A stretch of 13,330 nt of DNA from an uncultured Eubacteriales bacterium. GTDB taxonomy: Bacteria > Bacillota > Clostridia > Oscillospirales > CAG-272. The stretch covers positions 1 through 13,330 of the forward strand of contig CAKRPQ010000054.1 of NCBI GenBank assembly GCA_934385225.1. The letters are read 5' to 3'. Positions 1 through 7,882 of this stretch are shown one piece after another. The first letter of the stretch is position 1, and each line of letters opens with the position of its first letter. Under the pieces are notes generated by a model, which made no database searches, was not told the DNA's origin, and was given only the letters and a program-made list of their open reading frames with translations. A program made the translations under genes and the position numbers.

Positions 1-1098
1 TATCAGTCGAATGTTTACTTCTGCTCTTATGAAGTATATATCGGCGAGGACGGCTCGGAGCAGATAATTTATACCGAGTGTGAAAAAGACGATTATAAGA
101 CGGTCAGCCTCTATGATGTTTGCCTTAACTCCTATAAAACGGGACTTATAAATGCCGAGAATGATACCGAAGGCATCGTTTGGGGCATACTTAATTCCTG
201 CGCGGCAACACTCAAAGCCGAATCCGATTATAATTCTGTCGACGGACTCACAGACCTTAAAGGAAACGCGTTCGGTTCCGAATTTACCTTTGCCGACGTG
301 CCTGCTTGCAACCAGACAGCTGACTCGGAGGGCAATCTTGTCTTTGGTGAAACGGGCGTTACGATTTCACTTTTCCGCGATAGAGTGACGGGTAAATATA
401 CGGCAGTATATCACGGCGAAGGCGAACTTCCCGCAACATCAAGATGGGGAATAGGAACGGCAAACCAGCTCCGTCCCACATTTGCTTCCGTTTTTGACGG
501 CGGCAGTAAGCCTGTAAAGGCGGTAGGACTTTCAAGACCGAATCCGACACTTAAATCGTCTGTTGTGATAGATACGGTAGTTATCGACTACGGCGTAACA
601 AAGGCGAACAGCGAAGCACTGGCGGATATGGGAGATGTCACGACCGTTGTTTACGGAACGTCGCTCGGCGAACTTGCAAACGGTGTGTTCCAGGCTTGTA
701 CAAATCTTGCGACCGTCGTGTGTGCAAGAGGCGAGAATACTGTTTATGAAACGGGACTTGCCGATGTAAGCTATGTTTCAAAGGTAAATACGGATTATCT
801 GTTCAATACCTGCAAGGGCATAGTTAAAATTCATCTGCCTGCGAATATCGGTACATATGTCGGAACGCAGTTCTCGCAGAACAATACTGCGCTTAAAGGA
901 ATTTGGTGCGGTGAAGGTTCATATACCGAGGGCGTTGCCGATTTCTCGGGTGCGGCAAACCCGATTACATCGATTAAGTCATGTGCACTGATCGGAATAA
1001 GCGGTATTACCGAGGTAAGAGTAAATAATTCCGAGGAAAATGTTACAATAGCCGCCGACGGTATTACGAGCGGCATGACAGTAACATATGTCGGCTGA
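1..1098 (+). CDS. BspA-like leucine-rich-repeat surface protein, 3' part
   Basis: The reading frame is open from base 1 and ends at TGA 1096-1098, giving 365 residues; the start and any signal peptide lie left of the window. Roughly residues 185-345 have the rhythm of BspA/LRR_5-type leucine-rich repeats, for example the stretch around residues 210-240 with GDVTTVVYGTSLGELANGVF followed by QACTNLATVV. The repeats are degenerate. The upstream part (residues 1-180) is rich in aromatic and acidic residues and I do not recognise a domain there. Such repeats usually occur in secreted or wall-attached proteins that bind host or substrate surfaces. No LPXTG or SLH anchor is seen at the C terminus, so anchoring would have to come from the missing N-terminal part. 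It converges on the transporter operon and is separated from it by terminators. An internal ATG at 152 in another frame and the downstream GTG at 298 are not credible starts, since the frame is coding before them. Confidence 0.8.
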   Translation, partial: YQSNVYFCSYEVYIGEDGSEQIIYTECEKDDYKTVSLYDVCLNSYKTGLINAENDTEGIVWGILNSCAATLKAESDYNSVDGLTDLKGNAFGSEFTFADVPACNQTADSEGNLVFGETGVTISLFRDRVTGKYTAVYHGEGELPATSRWGIGTANQLRPTFASVFDGGSKPVKAVGLSRPNPTLKSSVVIDTVVIDYGVTKANSEALADMGDVTTVVYGTSLGELANGVFQACTNLATVVCARGENTVYETGLADVSYVSKVNTDYLFNTCKGIVKIHLPANIGTYVGTQFSQNNTALKGIWCGEGSYTEGVADFSGAANPITSIKSCALIGISGITEVRVNNSEENVTIAADGITSGMTVTYVG

Positions 1099-1132
1099 TG
1101 AACTTTGACCATAAAGGCAAATAACTAAAAAA

Positions 1133-1165
1133 GCGTGCGCGTGGGGATATTCCCCATGCGCACGC
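1133..1165 (+). terminator. Hairpin after the LRR gene
   Basis: The arms 1133-1147 (GCGTGCGCGTGGGGA) and 1151-1165 (TCCCCATGCGCACGC) pair over 15 bp with one G-U wobble and a 3-nt loop. It lies 34 nt after the LRR stop codon. The downstream T run is short (CGCTTTGT), so it is a strong hairpin but an imperfect intrinsic terminator. It is probably backed up by the hairpin 22 nt further on. Confidence 0.65.
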
Positions 1166-1187
1166 CGCTTTGTATCAAGGCATAAAG

Positions 1188-1215
1188 AAAAGGCACCCGA
1201 AAGGGTGCCTTTTTT
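1188..1215. terminator. Bidirectional intrinsic terminator between convergent genes
   Basis: The arms 1188-1198 (AAAAGGCACCC) and 1203-1213 (GGGTGCCTTTT) pair perfectly over 11 bp around a GAAA tetraloop. A T tract follows on the plus strand (to 1215), and the A-rich left flank gives a T tract on the minus strand. It can therefore stop both the LRR gene (+) and the five-gene transporter operon (-), whose last gene ends at 1228. Confidence 0.9.
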
Positions 1216-1227
1216 AGTAAGTTTTTG

Positions 1228-3657
1228 TCAGCTTCTTTCCTGAACTATAAGCTGAATTCTGCTCTGAATGTTGCCTGCGACTTCCTGAACGGATTTCTGA
1301 CCCGCAAAGAATGCGCCTGCTTCCTCTTCGATTATCTTGTAATAATCGCTTGTATCGGAATATCGGTTGACTATCGTTGTAGCTTCTATTGCAGCGTTGA
1401 CTCTGTCAATCATATCCTGCGTGAGTTCGGTGTATTTGGAGTTTTGGTTGTAGTTATCGTTATCGTTACCGTCCTGTATCGGGCCGTCGATTATAACGTT
1501 GTCTGTCGCTGTATCTGTATCGACGCTAACGGTTTCGTTTGTCGTTTCCGCACTGCCGTAATATGCGGTTTCGTATACGATAAGATCTCCGCTCGAATTG
1601 TTTTTGCTGTCCTCGATAGCCTTCTGTGCCATTGCTTCGAGCTTATCTTTGCGGACAGAAAGCGTGTAATTGCCCGCGCTGTCCTGATATTCGGAGGAGA
1701 GCAGGTACTTTATAAGTTGCCAGCAGACGTCCGTGTAGGGCGAACTTGCGGAGAGTGCAATCTCCATTGCGGGAACTATTGTGTTGCCCGTGCCGCTCGG
1801 AACAGGGAAGCCGACGATGGATACGGGACCGCCCGCGTTATTGTATTCACTGAGTATTCTGTCGTAGGAGTAGATGTAGAACTGGTCAATAAGAACTCTG
1901 TTCTCTCTGAATGCACTTTCGCGGAGCTTCCAGTCGTCCTCAGTGGAGTAATCGTAGTTTACTTCTTCGGGAAATTCCTTTGTGAGTTCAAGGAATTTGT
2001 AAAATTCGTCGGAATTAAAGTTGCATTTTCCGGTTTCGGTGTCAATGTAGTTCTTTATTGCCGTGTTGCAGAAGATAGAGAGGACTCCCGATCTTGAAAC
2101 GCTGCTCATAATTTCGGCATTGGGAAATTTCTCCCTGAGTGCCGCGAGGTCAGCCATTGTCCAGCTTGATTTGTTGCCGCCGATATTTTCTTCCTTAACT
2201 GCATAGGACTGAATGGAGTAGTTCGGGATAATACTGAGGAGCTTGCCCTTGTATTCGGTAGCTTTGAGAATGTTTTCAAGATATTCTGAGCGGTTGAACG
2301 TGCTGTCCGCGTCCATGAGCTTTCCGATGTCCGCGAGAATGCCTTTCGACGCATACGTGTCGAAGTCGAGACCGTTCATATCAATAATATCGGGAATGTT
2401 GCCTGCGATAATATCGTTGTTGAGTCTTGTTGTACCTGCGTTGTAGTCGTCGTTTGTGTTGTACTGCGAGTAGTCAACGAATGTAATTCTGTATTCTTCG
2501 TTTTTGCGGTTGAAATCGATTATCGCGTCTTTGAGACCGTCGTTAAGCCAAACGGAAGCGAGACGTATAATGTACTTTTCGACAACCTCACCTGCGGGAG
2601 AAAGAATGGATATATTCATGCTTGAATAGTCCCTGTTGTTTTCGCTGATAAGGAACTTTCCGTCGCCTATGTAAGCTACGCTTGAAATGCGGTTGGAGTT
2701 AATATCGGAGTTGAGCCAGTTGATAACTTCCTTCGTTTCGCCCGTCGTGATATCGAAGGAGCGAAGTCCCGATGAATCCTGATAGTAGAAAGTCGAACCT
2801 TCACCGCTGAAAACGTTGTAGACGTCCATAAGGCTTTCGGAGGCAGTATCGAGCTTTGTGAACTTGCTGCCGTCGCTTTCGAGACGGTAAATTTCGGTTT
2901 TCATCTGCTGTGTGGCATCATCGTAGTAGTTTGCAATGAAAGCAACTGATCCGTCGCCTGTCTTTGTGAGGTCTCCGTAGATGTCGTTTCCGAGGTCGAT
3001 CTTGTTTTTGAGCTTCATATCATTATCGAAGAGGTAGTATTTGTTTTCTATCGAAATTAACAGCCCGCCGCATACGTCGGTGAGAATCGTGTTTACCCAG
3101 ATGTTGTTTTCCTCGCCGCCGATGATATCTTTAACATTGTAGGTACCCGTAATTTCACCGTCGAGATTTGCCTTTATGATGTTCATATTGTTCTCATAGA
3201 CGTAGTTGTCGGGGTCTTTGCTGCAAGAGTATGAGTTGTTCTGAACACCCCATACCGTTCCGTCGGAGGCAACAACGAGGTTGTTGTAATTGTTCGATGT
3301 ATATTCCTGTGTTTCCTGATTTGAGGAACTTTGACCTTTCAGTTCAAAGCATTTTTCGAGCTTCTGCGTTTCGATATTCAGCTTTTGAAGTATCGCAAGC
3401 TCAAAAGACTCGCCTGTTTCCTCGTTGTAGTTGTAATCCGACGTATAGAAATAAATTTCGCCGCCGTAGAATGACGGTGTCCGGAAATAGCCGAGATTTT
3501 TTGCAGCGTCGTCAAGACTCAGTGTCTGTGTTGTGTAGACGTTTTCAAGCGTCTGCTTGTCGGGGAGTTTTTTCTTTCCGCCCACACAGGAAGCAAGCGG
3601 AACGAGCAGGACGAGAGTAAGAATTGCGCACATTGCTCTCAGAATAATTTTCTTCAT
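1228..3657 (-). CDS. Solute-binding lipoprotein with N-terminal beta-propeller-like domain (CUT1 importer)
   Basis: This 809-residue lipoprotein is probably the substrate-binding component of the ABC importer in the same operon. The signal peptide (1-23) ends in the lipobox LASC, with Cys24 as the lipid anchor. Residues about 40-365 carry around six repeated beta-strand units with Gly/Asp turns (such as ASDGTVWGV and GDGKFLISE), which look like a beta-propeller. Residues about 370-690 resemble family-1 solute-binding proteins: the opening helix around DGLKDAIIDF, the AGNIPDIIDMNG loop (418-428), the segment with WQLIKYLLSSEYQ near 646-658, and the closing AGQKSVQEVAGNIQSR (785-800). An Asp/Asn/Thr-rich linker (about 703-740) interrupts the C-terminal part. 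Usual family members have about 400-550 residues, so the N-terminal domain is an addition. The start is fixed by GGAGG at 3669-3673, which lies inside the last codons of the upstream gene, 8 bp away. Carbohydrate as substrate is inferred from the permease type. Confidence 0.88.
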   Translation of the reverse strand: MKKIILRAMCAILTLVLLVPLASCVGGKKKLPDKQTLENVYTTQTLSLDDAAKNLGYFRTPSFYGGEIYFYTSDYNYNEETGESFELAILQKLNIETQKLEKCFELKGQSSSNQETQEYTSNNYNNLVVASDGTVWGVQNNSYSCSKDPDNYVYENNMNIIKANLDGEITGTYNVKDIIGGEENNIWVNTILTDVCGGLLISIENKYYLFDNDMKLKNKIDLGNDIYGDLTKTGDGSVAFIANYYDDATQQMKTEIYRLESDGSKFTKLDTASESLMDVYNVFSGEGSTFYYQDSSGLRSFDITTGETKEVINWLNSDINSNRISSVAYIGDGKFLISENNRDYSSMNISILSPAGEVVEKYIIRLASVWLNDGLKDAIIDFNRKNEEYRITFVDYSQYNTNDDYNAGTTRLNNDIIAGNIPDIIDMNGLDFDTYASKGILADIGKLMDADSTFNRSEYLENILKATEYKGKLLSIIPNYSIQSYAVKEENIGGNKSSWTMADLAALREKFPNAEIMSSVSRSGVLSIFCNTAIKNYIDTETGKCNFNSDEFYKFLELTKEFPEEVNYDYSTEDDWKLRESAFRENRVLIDQFYIYSYDRILSEYNNAGGPVSIVGFPVPSGTGNTIVPAMEIALSASSPYTDVCWQLIKYLLSSEYQDSAGNYTLSVRKDKLEAMAQKAIEDSKNNSSGDLIVYETAYYGSAETTNETVSVDTDTATDNVIIDGPIQDGNDNDNYNQNSKYTELTQDMIDRVNAAIEATTIVNRYSDTSDYYKIIEEEAGAFFAGQKSVQEVAGNIQSRIQLIVQERS

Positions 3658-3665
3658 TTGATAAA

Positions 3666-4700
3666 TTACCTCCGAATAGATTTAATTTTTTTCTTTCTGA
3701 ACAGTTTTTTGATTTTTTCTATATAAATACCGCGGTCAATGTAGAGCATTATGAGCACGGTACAAATATAAACGACGGGGAAGAGGAGAAGCGCGAGCAT
3801 GAGAAGCGAAACGAAAGCGAGTTTTGCTTCAAGTTCTCTTGCCGAGTTCTCAAAATAGGGGAAATAAATTCTGTTTACCCTCTGAACGAGCGCGTCGAAG
3901 TTAGTGAGTGTCTTAAACGACCTTATAAGACCGAATCTGCCGTCGTTTTCGACAAATTCGCAGTTGCTTTCGCCGAAGCCGACGTTTTCCTTCACGGTTT
4001 TGATGCCGAGACCTTTTACGGGGTTCGGAATAACGACTTCATAGAGAGAGTAGGTGCTCACAAGCCCCTTTCGCTCCGCAAATTTGTAAGAAACGAAGAT
4101 AGTGGGCTCTTTTCCGTACGCTTTTCTGTCGGCATCGCCCGTCGGACTTTCAACAACGCCGATTATGCGGCACCTTATGCCGTTTATTTCGAGCGTCATT
4201 CCGTCAAGCTCGTAGCCGCCGAAAAGTTCCCATGCAAGCTCTTTGTCGATAACGACCGAATCGTCCTCGATGTCGTTATCCGTATAGTGCCAGCCGCTTA
4301 TGAAATTCATTTCGTGAATTTTGAAGTAGTCGCCGCCCGTTATGAATGCCCTTGCGGAGACGCTTTTTTTGTCGTCCGCACCGACGCTGAACTTTTCCTC
4401 GGTGCTGAATGCGTCAAACCATATTCTGTTGCCCGCGCTCGGTGAAAGGGCTTGTGCCGTCAGAGACGTGTCGATTGCTTTTCTTATAGAATAGAGACTG
4501 TCGGACGCGAATTTTGAATCTTCTGCCACAAAACAGGAGACCTGCGTGTAGGGGAGATCTTTTGTTTCCCATCTGTCGGCGGCGTATTGCGACGGGTGCT
4601 CCGATGCGAGGGAGGAAGAGACGGCGGCGAGTATTCCTATAATAATGAGGCATACCGCCGCGGCGATCCCTCCGAAAATCACGAATCTCTTATGCTTCAT
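3666..4700 (-). CDS. Membrane protein with MacB-like extracytoplasmic (PCD) domain, no ATPase
   Basis: The protein has 344 residues. It has an N-terminal membrane segment (about 7-31), an extracytoplasmic domain (about 32-290), a second membrane segment (about 293-320) and a strongly basic tail (KKLFRKKKIKSIRR) that should face the cytoplasm. The section around residues 146-184, with DDSVVIDKELAWELFGG followed by MTLEINGIRCRIIGVV, closely resembles the MacB periplasmic core domain found in MacB/FtsX-type permeases. In that family the domain lies between membrane helix 1 and three further helices; here only one follows, and no nucleotide-binding domain is present in the gene or operon. It overlaps the upstream adaptor gene by 4 bp (ATGA, 4697-4700), which indicates translational coupling. 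It probably partners the adaptor, as MacB does with MacA, but transport activity of its own is doubtful. The assignment rests on recognising the fold pattern by eye. Confidence 0.75.
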   Translation of the reverse strand: MKHKRFVIFGGIAAAVCLIIIGILAAVSSSLASEHPSQYAADRWETKDLPYTQVSCFVAEDSKFASDSLYSIRKAIDTSLTAQALSPSAGNRIWFDAFSTEEKFSVGADDKKSVSARAFITGGDYFKIHEMNFISGWHYTDNDIEDDSVVIDKELAWELFGGYELDGMTLEINGIRCRIIGVVESPTGDADRKAYGKEPTIFVSYKFAERKGLVSTYSLYEVVIPNPVKGLGIKTVKENVGFGESNCEFVENDGRFGLIRSFKTLTNFDALVQRVNRIYFPYFENSARELEAKLAFVSLLMLALLLFPVVYICTVLIMLYIDRGIYIEKIKKLFRKKKIKSIRR

Positions 4701-6919
4701 GATTTGTTTGCCGCCAATCTTATCTGCGTTCCCGCTTCAACGGGAGCGGTTGAGTTTGTAATTACGAAATCGTAGAAGTAGCTTTCGCCCGTGTCGATTG
4801 CGCTGTTTGTGCTGTCGCTCGCAAGAACCGTGACGTTTACACGCTTTGCGTAGTAGCGGTTTCCGATAGGCGTTGATTTGGAGGTCGTTGTAAGAATGAA
4901 CTTGCCGTCCTTGTCCTCGCGGATAGCACTTGTCGGAACGACGCAGTTGTACGACGTCTGTCTTTCGCCGATTGAAATATTGAGAGACTGACCTGCCGAA
5001 ACGTCGCCTTCAACGGAAAATTCGAGAATCTTTCCTTTTCCGGGGTTCGACTGGTCGTTCTTTATGTTCTGGAGAATGATATTTACATTGCCCCACCAGT
5101 AGTCAACCGCGCTTGCGCTGTCGCCGACGTGAACCTGCTGTGCCTGCTGGTTCGTTACGGAGATGTTCAGAGTATAACCCTTGCCTTCAACGTCGATAGT
5201 CGCAAGCGTTGCGCCGCTGTTTGCCGTGTCGCCCGCTATGCAGTTGACAGACGTGATTATACCCGCGTATCTTGCGGTAACTTCTTCGCCTGCGCCGTTT
5301 CCGCGGAGCTTTTCGACGAGTTTTTTCTGCTTGTCGATGGCTTCCTTGTCCTTTTTGAGATCCATGTCGGTTTTCTGTGCCGTCTTTTCGTCGGTTGCCT
5401 GCTGTTTTGCGAGATCGGCTATTGCCGTGGAGAGATCCTTGTTCTTCGATTTGAGTTCTGTCTCTGCCGTCGAGATCTGATTTAACGTGTCAAGCTCCTC
5501 TTTTTTGTTTTTGAGGGACTTTTCAATATCCTTTTTGTCGGCGTTCAGTTCTTTCGTCATCGAAGCGACAGCGTCGTCGAGTGCCTCCTGAGCGGCTTCC
5601 TGTGCTTCCTGCGCACGCTCGTTGTAGGTTTCAGCCGATTTCTGATATGCTTTGAGTGAATTCAGCGTTCTGTCCTGAGTTTGTGCCGTGCTGTATGTTG
5701 CCTGCGCTCTGCTAAGTACCGTTTTCTGCTTGTCGAGCGAGTTTTTCTTTGCGTCGAGCGCGGTTTTTTCATCGGCAAGAGACTGTGCGCTCTCGTAGTT
5801 TGCTTTCGCCTTTTCGTAGTTTGCTTTGAGGTTGCCCGCTTCGATCTTGTATTTTGCGTCGGCAAGCTCACCCTTCTTCTGCGCAAGTTCTGCTTTTGCG
5901 CTGTTCAGTTTTTGTTCGAATTCGGCTTTTTTCGCCTCGTCCGTTTCGCTCTTCAACGCCTCTTCGAGTGCGGATATCGTGTCGCCGAGCGAAGTAATCT
6001 TATTTTCGCATTCGGTGACTATCGCTTCCTGCTCGTCAAGAGCCTTCTTTGCGTTTTCGTATTCGCGGCGAAGTGCCTCCGCGTCTTTGCCGCCGACAAG
6101 CGCGAGATGCGCCTCGTATTCGGCTTTTGCCTTTGTGTATTCGGCGTTCAGCGTGTCGTAGGTCGCCTGTGCTTCCTCGTAAGCTGCCTTTGCGGCGTCA
6201 AGCTGTATCGTTATATTCGATGAGTATTCCGCAACCTGCTCGTTTATGCTTTTAAGTGCCTTTGCGGCACTCTTTGCGTTTTCCTTTGCCTTTTCGAGAG
6301 CAGCAACCTTTGCCGCGATAAGCGTGGAAGTCGATGACGCGCTTGAAGCGATGTCGGAGATCTCTTCGTTTATGCTTTCGATTTTCGCGTTAAGCTCCTC
6401 TATATCCGCATTCAGATTGTCGATCGCGTCGTTTATGTCGCTGTAACGAGTGACCTTGTCTTTGAGATTTTCAATCTTCGTGTTGCTTCTCTCAATCTCC
6501 TTTTTAAGCTCCGCTATGCGCTCGTTGCTGTCGGCGTAGTCGGGAGAAACAATGTCGAGAAGTTTGAGGTTGTAGTTGTATTCGAGCGTTTCGAGCGTTT
6601 CGAGAGCGGTTTTCAGCTCCTCGCTGTCCGATGCGTCAAGCTCAAACAGCTTTTGTCCCGCTTCGACTCTGTCGCCTTGACGCACAAGAACGGACTTGAT
6701 TTTTCTCGTCTCTTTGATCTGAACCGAGTAGCCCATGTTTGCTTCAACGGTTCCGCTTCCTCTGATGCTTGTGGAGAGTTGACCGTATCCCGCATATTGT
6801 CCCGAAACTTCGGGCAGAGACCAGTTTAGAATTGTGTTTGAAAAGAATGTCAGCACAAGCATGACCGAGAGGAATATTATAGCCGCATTCTTGACCCATC
6901 CGCGCTTCTTTGTTTCCAT
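4697..6919 (-). CDS. MacA/HlyD-like adaptor protein with very long coiled coil
   Basis: The protein has 740 residues. A basic N terminus and one membrane anchor (about 11-30) are followed by the first half of a biotinyl-lipoyl-like domain (about 53-96, containing VRQGDRVEAGQKLFELD). Next comes about 450 residues (97-545) of Ala/Glu/Lys-rich heptad sequence, then the second lipoyl half (546-576, VTARYAGIITSVNCIAGDTA) and beta-barrel and membrane-proximal domains (about 577-735). This order is that of periplasmic adaptor (membrane fusion) proteins such as MacA and HlyD. In those the hairpin is usually far shorter, so this protein is roughly twice the usual length. No export ATPase is encoded nearby. 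An AAGGAAAGG ribosome binding site lies at 6930-6938, and the gap to the upstream permease is 42 bp without a terminator. It overlaps the next gene by 4 bp, supporting a joint complex. The cell-surface location and stalk role are inferred. Confidence 0.88.
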   Translation of the reverse strand: METKKRGWVKNAAIIFLSVMLVLTFFSNTILNWSLPEVSGQYAGYGQLSTSIRGSGTVEANMGYSVQIKETRKIKSVLVRQGDRVEAGQKLFELDASDSEELKTALETLETLEYNYNLKLLDIVSPDYADSNERIAELKKEIERSNTKIENLKDKVTRYSDINDAIDNLNADIEELNAKIESINEEISDIASSASSTSTLIAAKVAALEKAKENAKSAAKALKSINEQVAEYSSNITIQLDAAKAAYEEAQATYDTLNAEYTKAKAEYEAHLALVGGKDAEALRREYENAKKALDEQEAIVTECENKITSLGDTISALEEALKSETDEAKKAEFEQKLNSAKAELAQKKGELADAKYKIEAGNLKANYEKAKANYESAQSLADEKTALDAKKNSLDKQKTVLSRAQATYSTAQTQDRTLNSLKAYQKSAETYNERAQEAQEAAQEALDDAVASMTKELNADKKDIEKSLKNKKEELDTLNQISTAETELKSKNKDLSTAIADLAKQQATDEKTAQKTDMDLKKDKEAIDKQKKLVEKLRGNGAGEEVTARYAGIITSVNCIAGDTANSGATLATIDVEGKGYTLNISVTNQQAQQVHVGDSASAVDYWWGNVNIILQNIKNDQSNPGKGKILEFSVEGDVSAGQSLNISIGERQTSYNCVVPTSAIREDKDGKFILTTTSKSTPIGNRYYAKRVNVTVLASDSTNSAIDTGESYFYDFVITNSTAPVEAGTQIRLAANKS

Positions 6920-6961
6920 TATTAAAATACCTTTCCTTGACTGTTTATCTTTAATTAAAAA

Positions 6962-7882
6962 TTAACCTTTGAGACCGCTTTGGCTCGTAATTCCCTCAAC
7001 GAGAGATTCTTCTCCGTGGAGGAACAGAAGCAGTGCGGGTATCATGTATATTGTCGCGACCGCGAAGGCGAGACTTATTTCGCCCGTGTTTATCTGCGAA
7101 AGGAAAACCGAGAGCGGCATTTTTTCCTCGTCCGTAAGAAGAACGAGAACCTGTTCGACCATGTTCCAGTAGTCGATGAACACGAGAATGATAACAGAGT
7201 AGATCGAGCTTTTGCAGGACGGAATGCAGATGTGAGTAAATATCTGCCATTCGTTTGCGCCGTCAAGCTCGGCGGCTTCGATAAGACTTTTCGGTATCCG
7301 CTTCATGCTCTTTGTCAGAATGAATACCGCAAAAGGCGAGAAGATACCGGGGAGAATTACCGCCCACCGTGTGTTCATAATTCCGAGCCATTCGGCGACG
7401 AGACGGTTTGGAACAAGCGTGACCTGATACGGCATAAACATAAGTACGATATAGCCGAAAAACAGGAGCGTTCTGAACTTGCCGTTGTACCGCGAGAAGC
7501 CGTATGACGCGAGCAGAGCGACAAATACCTGAAAGACCACTATCGGAATGACGAGAATGACCGAGTTCCAAAATTTAAGCAGATACGCGGGACTTTTGAA
7601 AAGCACCGTGAAATACTGACTGAAAGTAACCTTGTCGGGAATGAGTTTTAAGTTGACTTTTTCGGATATGTAAGTTTTTCCGCCCGAATCGCCTGTTGCA
7701 AAGACCGCTCCGTAGTTGGCGTTGATTTCTTCCGGAGACATAAAGGAGTTTGTCATGGTAAGAACAGTCGGCATAAGGAAGAGCAGGGCGAATACCGCTA
7801 TCCATATTGTGATGAGTATGATCTTCACGATGCGAAGACGTGACATATGTTTCTTTTTCTTGCCGGGAGATATAGCCGCCAT
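6962..7882 (-). CDS. Carbohydrate ABC importer permease, MalG-type
   Basis: This 306-residue protein is the second inner-membrane permease of a CUT1-type (MalFG-like) importer. About six membrane segments are visible (about 18-46, 102-130, 137-158, 172-192, 224-246, 272-290). The cytoplasmic coupling loop reads EAAELDGANEWQIFTHICIP (202-221) and fits the EAA motif that docks on the ATPase, with the Gly and Pro in place. The extracytoplasmic stretch between membrane segments 1 and 2 is longer than minimal (about 47-100), as in other MalG-type proteins with substrate-chamber loops. The ATG at 7880-7882 directly abuts the TAA of the preceding permease, so translation is probably coupled. No ATP-binding subunit follows. 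Many Gram-positive sugar importers use one shared MsmK-like ATPase encoded elsewhere, and that is the likely arrangement here. Confidence 0.92.
   Translation of the reverse strand: MAAISPGKKKKHMSRLRIVKIILITIWIAVFALLFLMPTVLTMTNSFMSPEEINANYGAVFATGDSGGKTYISEKVNLKLIPDKVTFSQYFTVLFKSPAYLLKFWNSVILVIPIVVFQVFVALLASYGFSRYNGKFRTLLFFGYIVLMFMPYQVTLVPNRLVAEWLGIMNTRWAVILPGIFSPFAVFILTKSMKRIPKSLIEAAELDGANEWQIFTHICIPSCKSSIYSVIILVFIDYWNMVEQVLVLLTDEEKMPLSVFLSQINTGEISLAFAVATIYMIPALLLFLHGEESLVEGITSQSGLKG

Noticed and set aside
152..388. Small plus-strand open frame within the LRR gene
   Set aside because: It is in another frame inside a coding sequence that is open from base 1 and continues to 1098.
1225..2097. 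Long plus-strand open frame (290 codons) opposite the solute-binding protein
   Set aside because: It is the antisense of a clearly recognisable lipoprotein gene, is rich in Cys, Val and Phe as expected of an antisense frame, and has no family signature or ribosome binding site.
5681..6223. Plus-strand open frames opposite the coiled coil of the adaptor
   Set aside because: They arise from the low-complexity Ala/Glu/Lys codons read backwards (Phe/Leu/Ser/Arg-rich products) and several overlap in different frames; no start signal.
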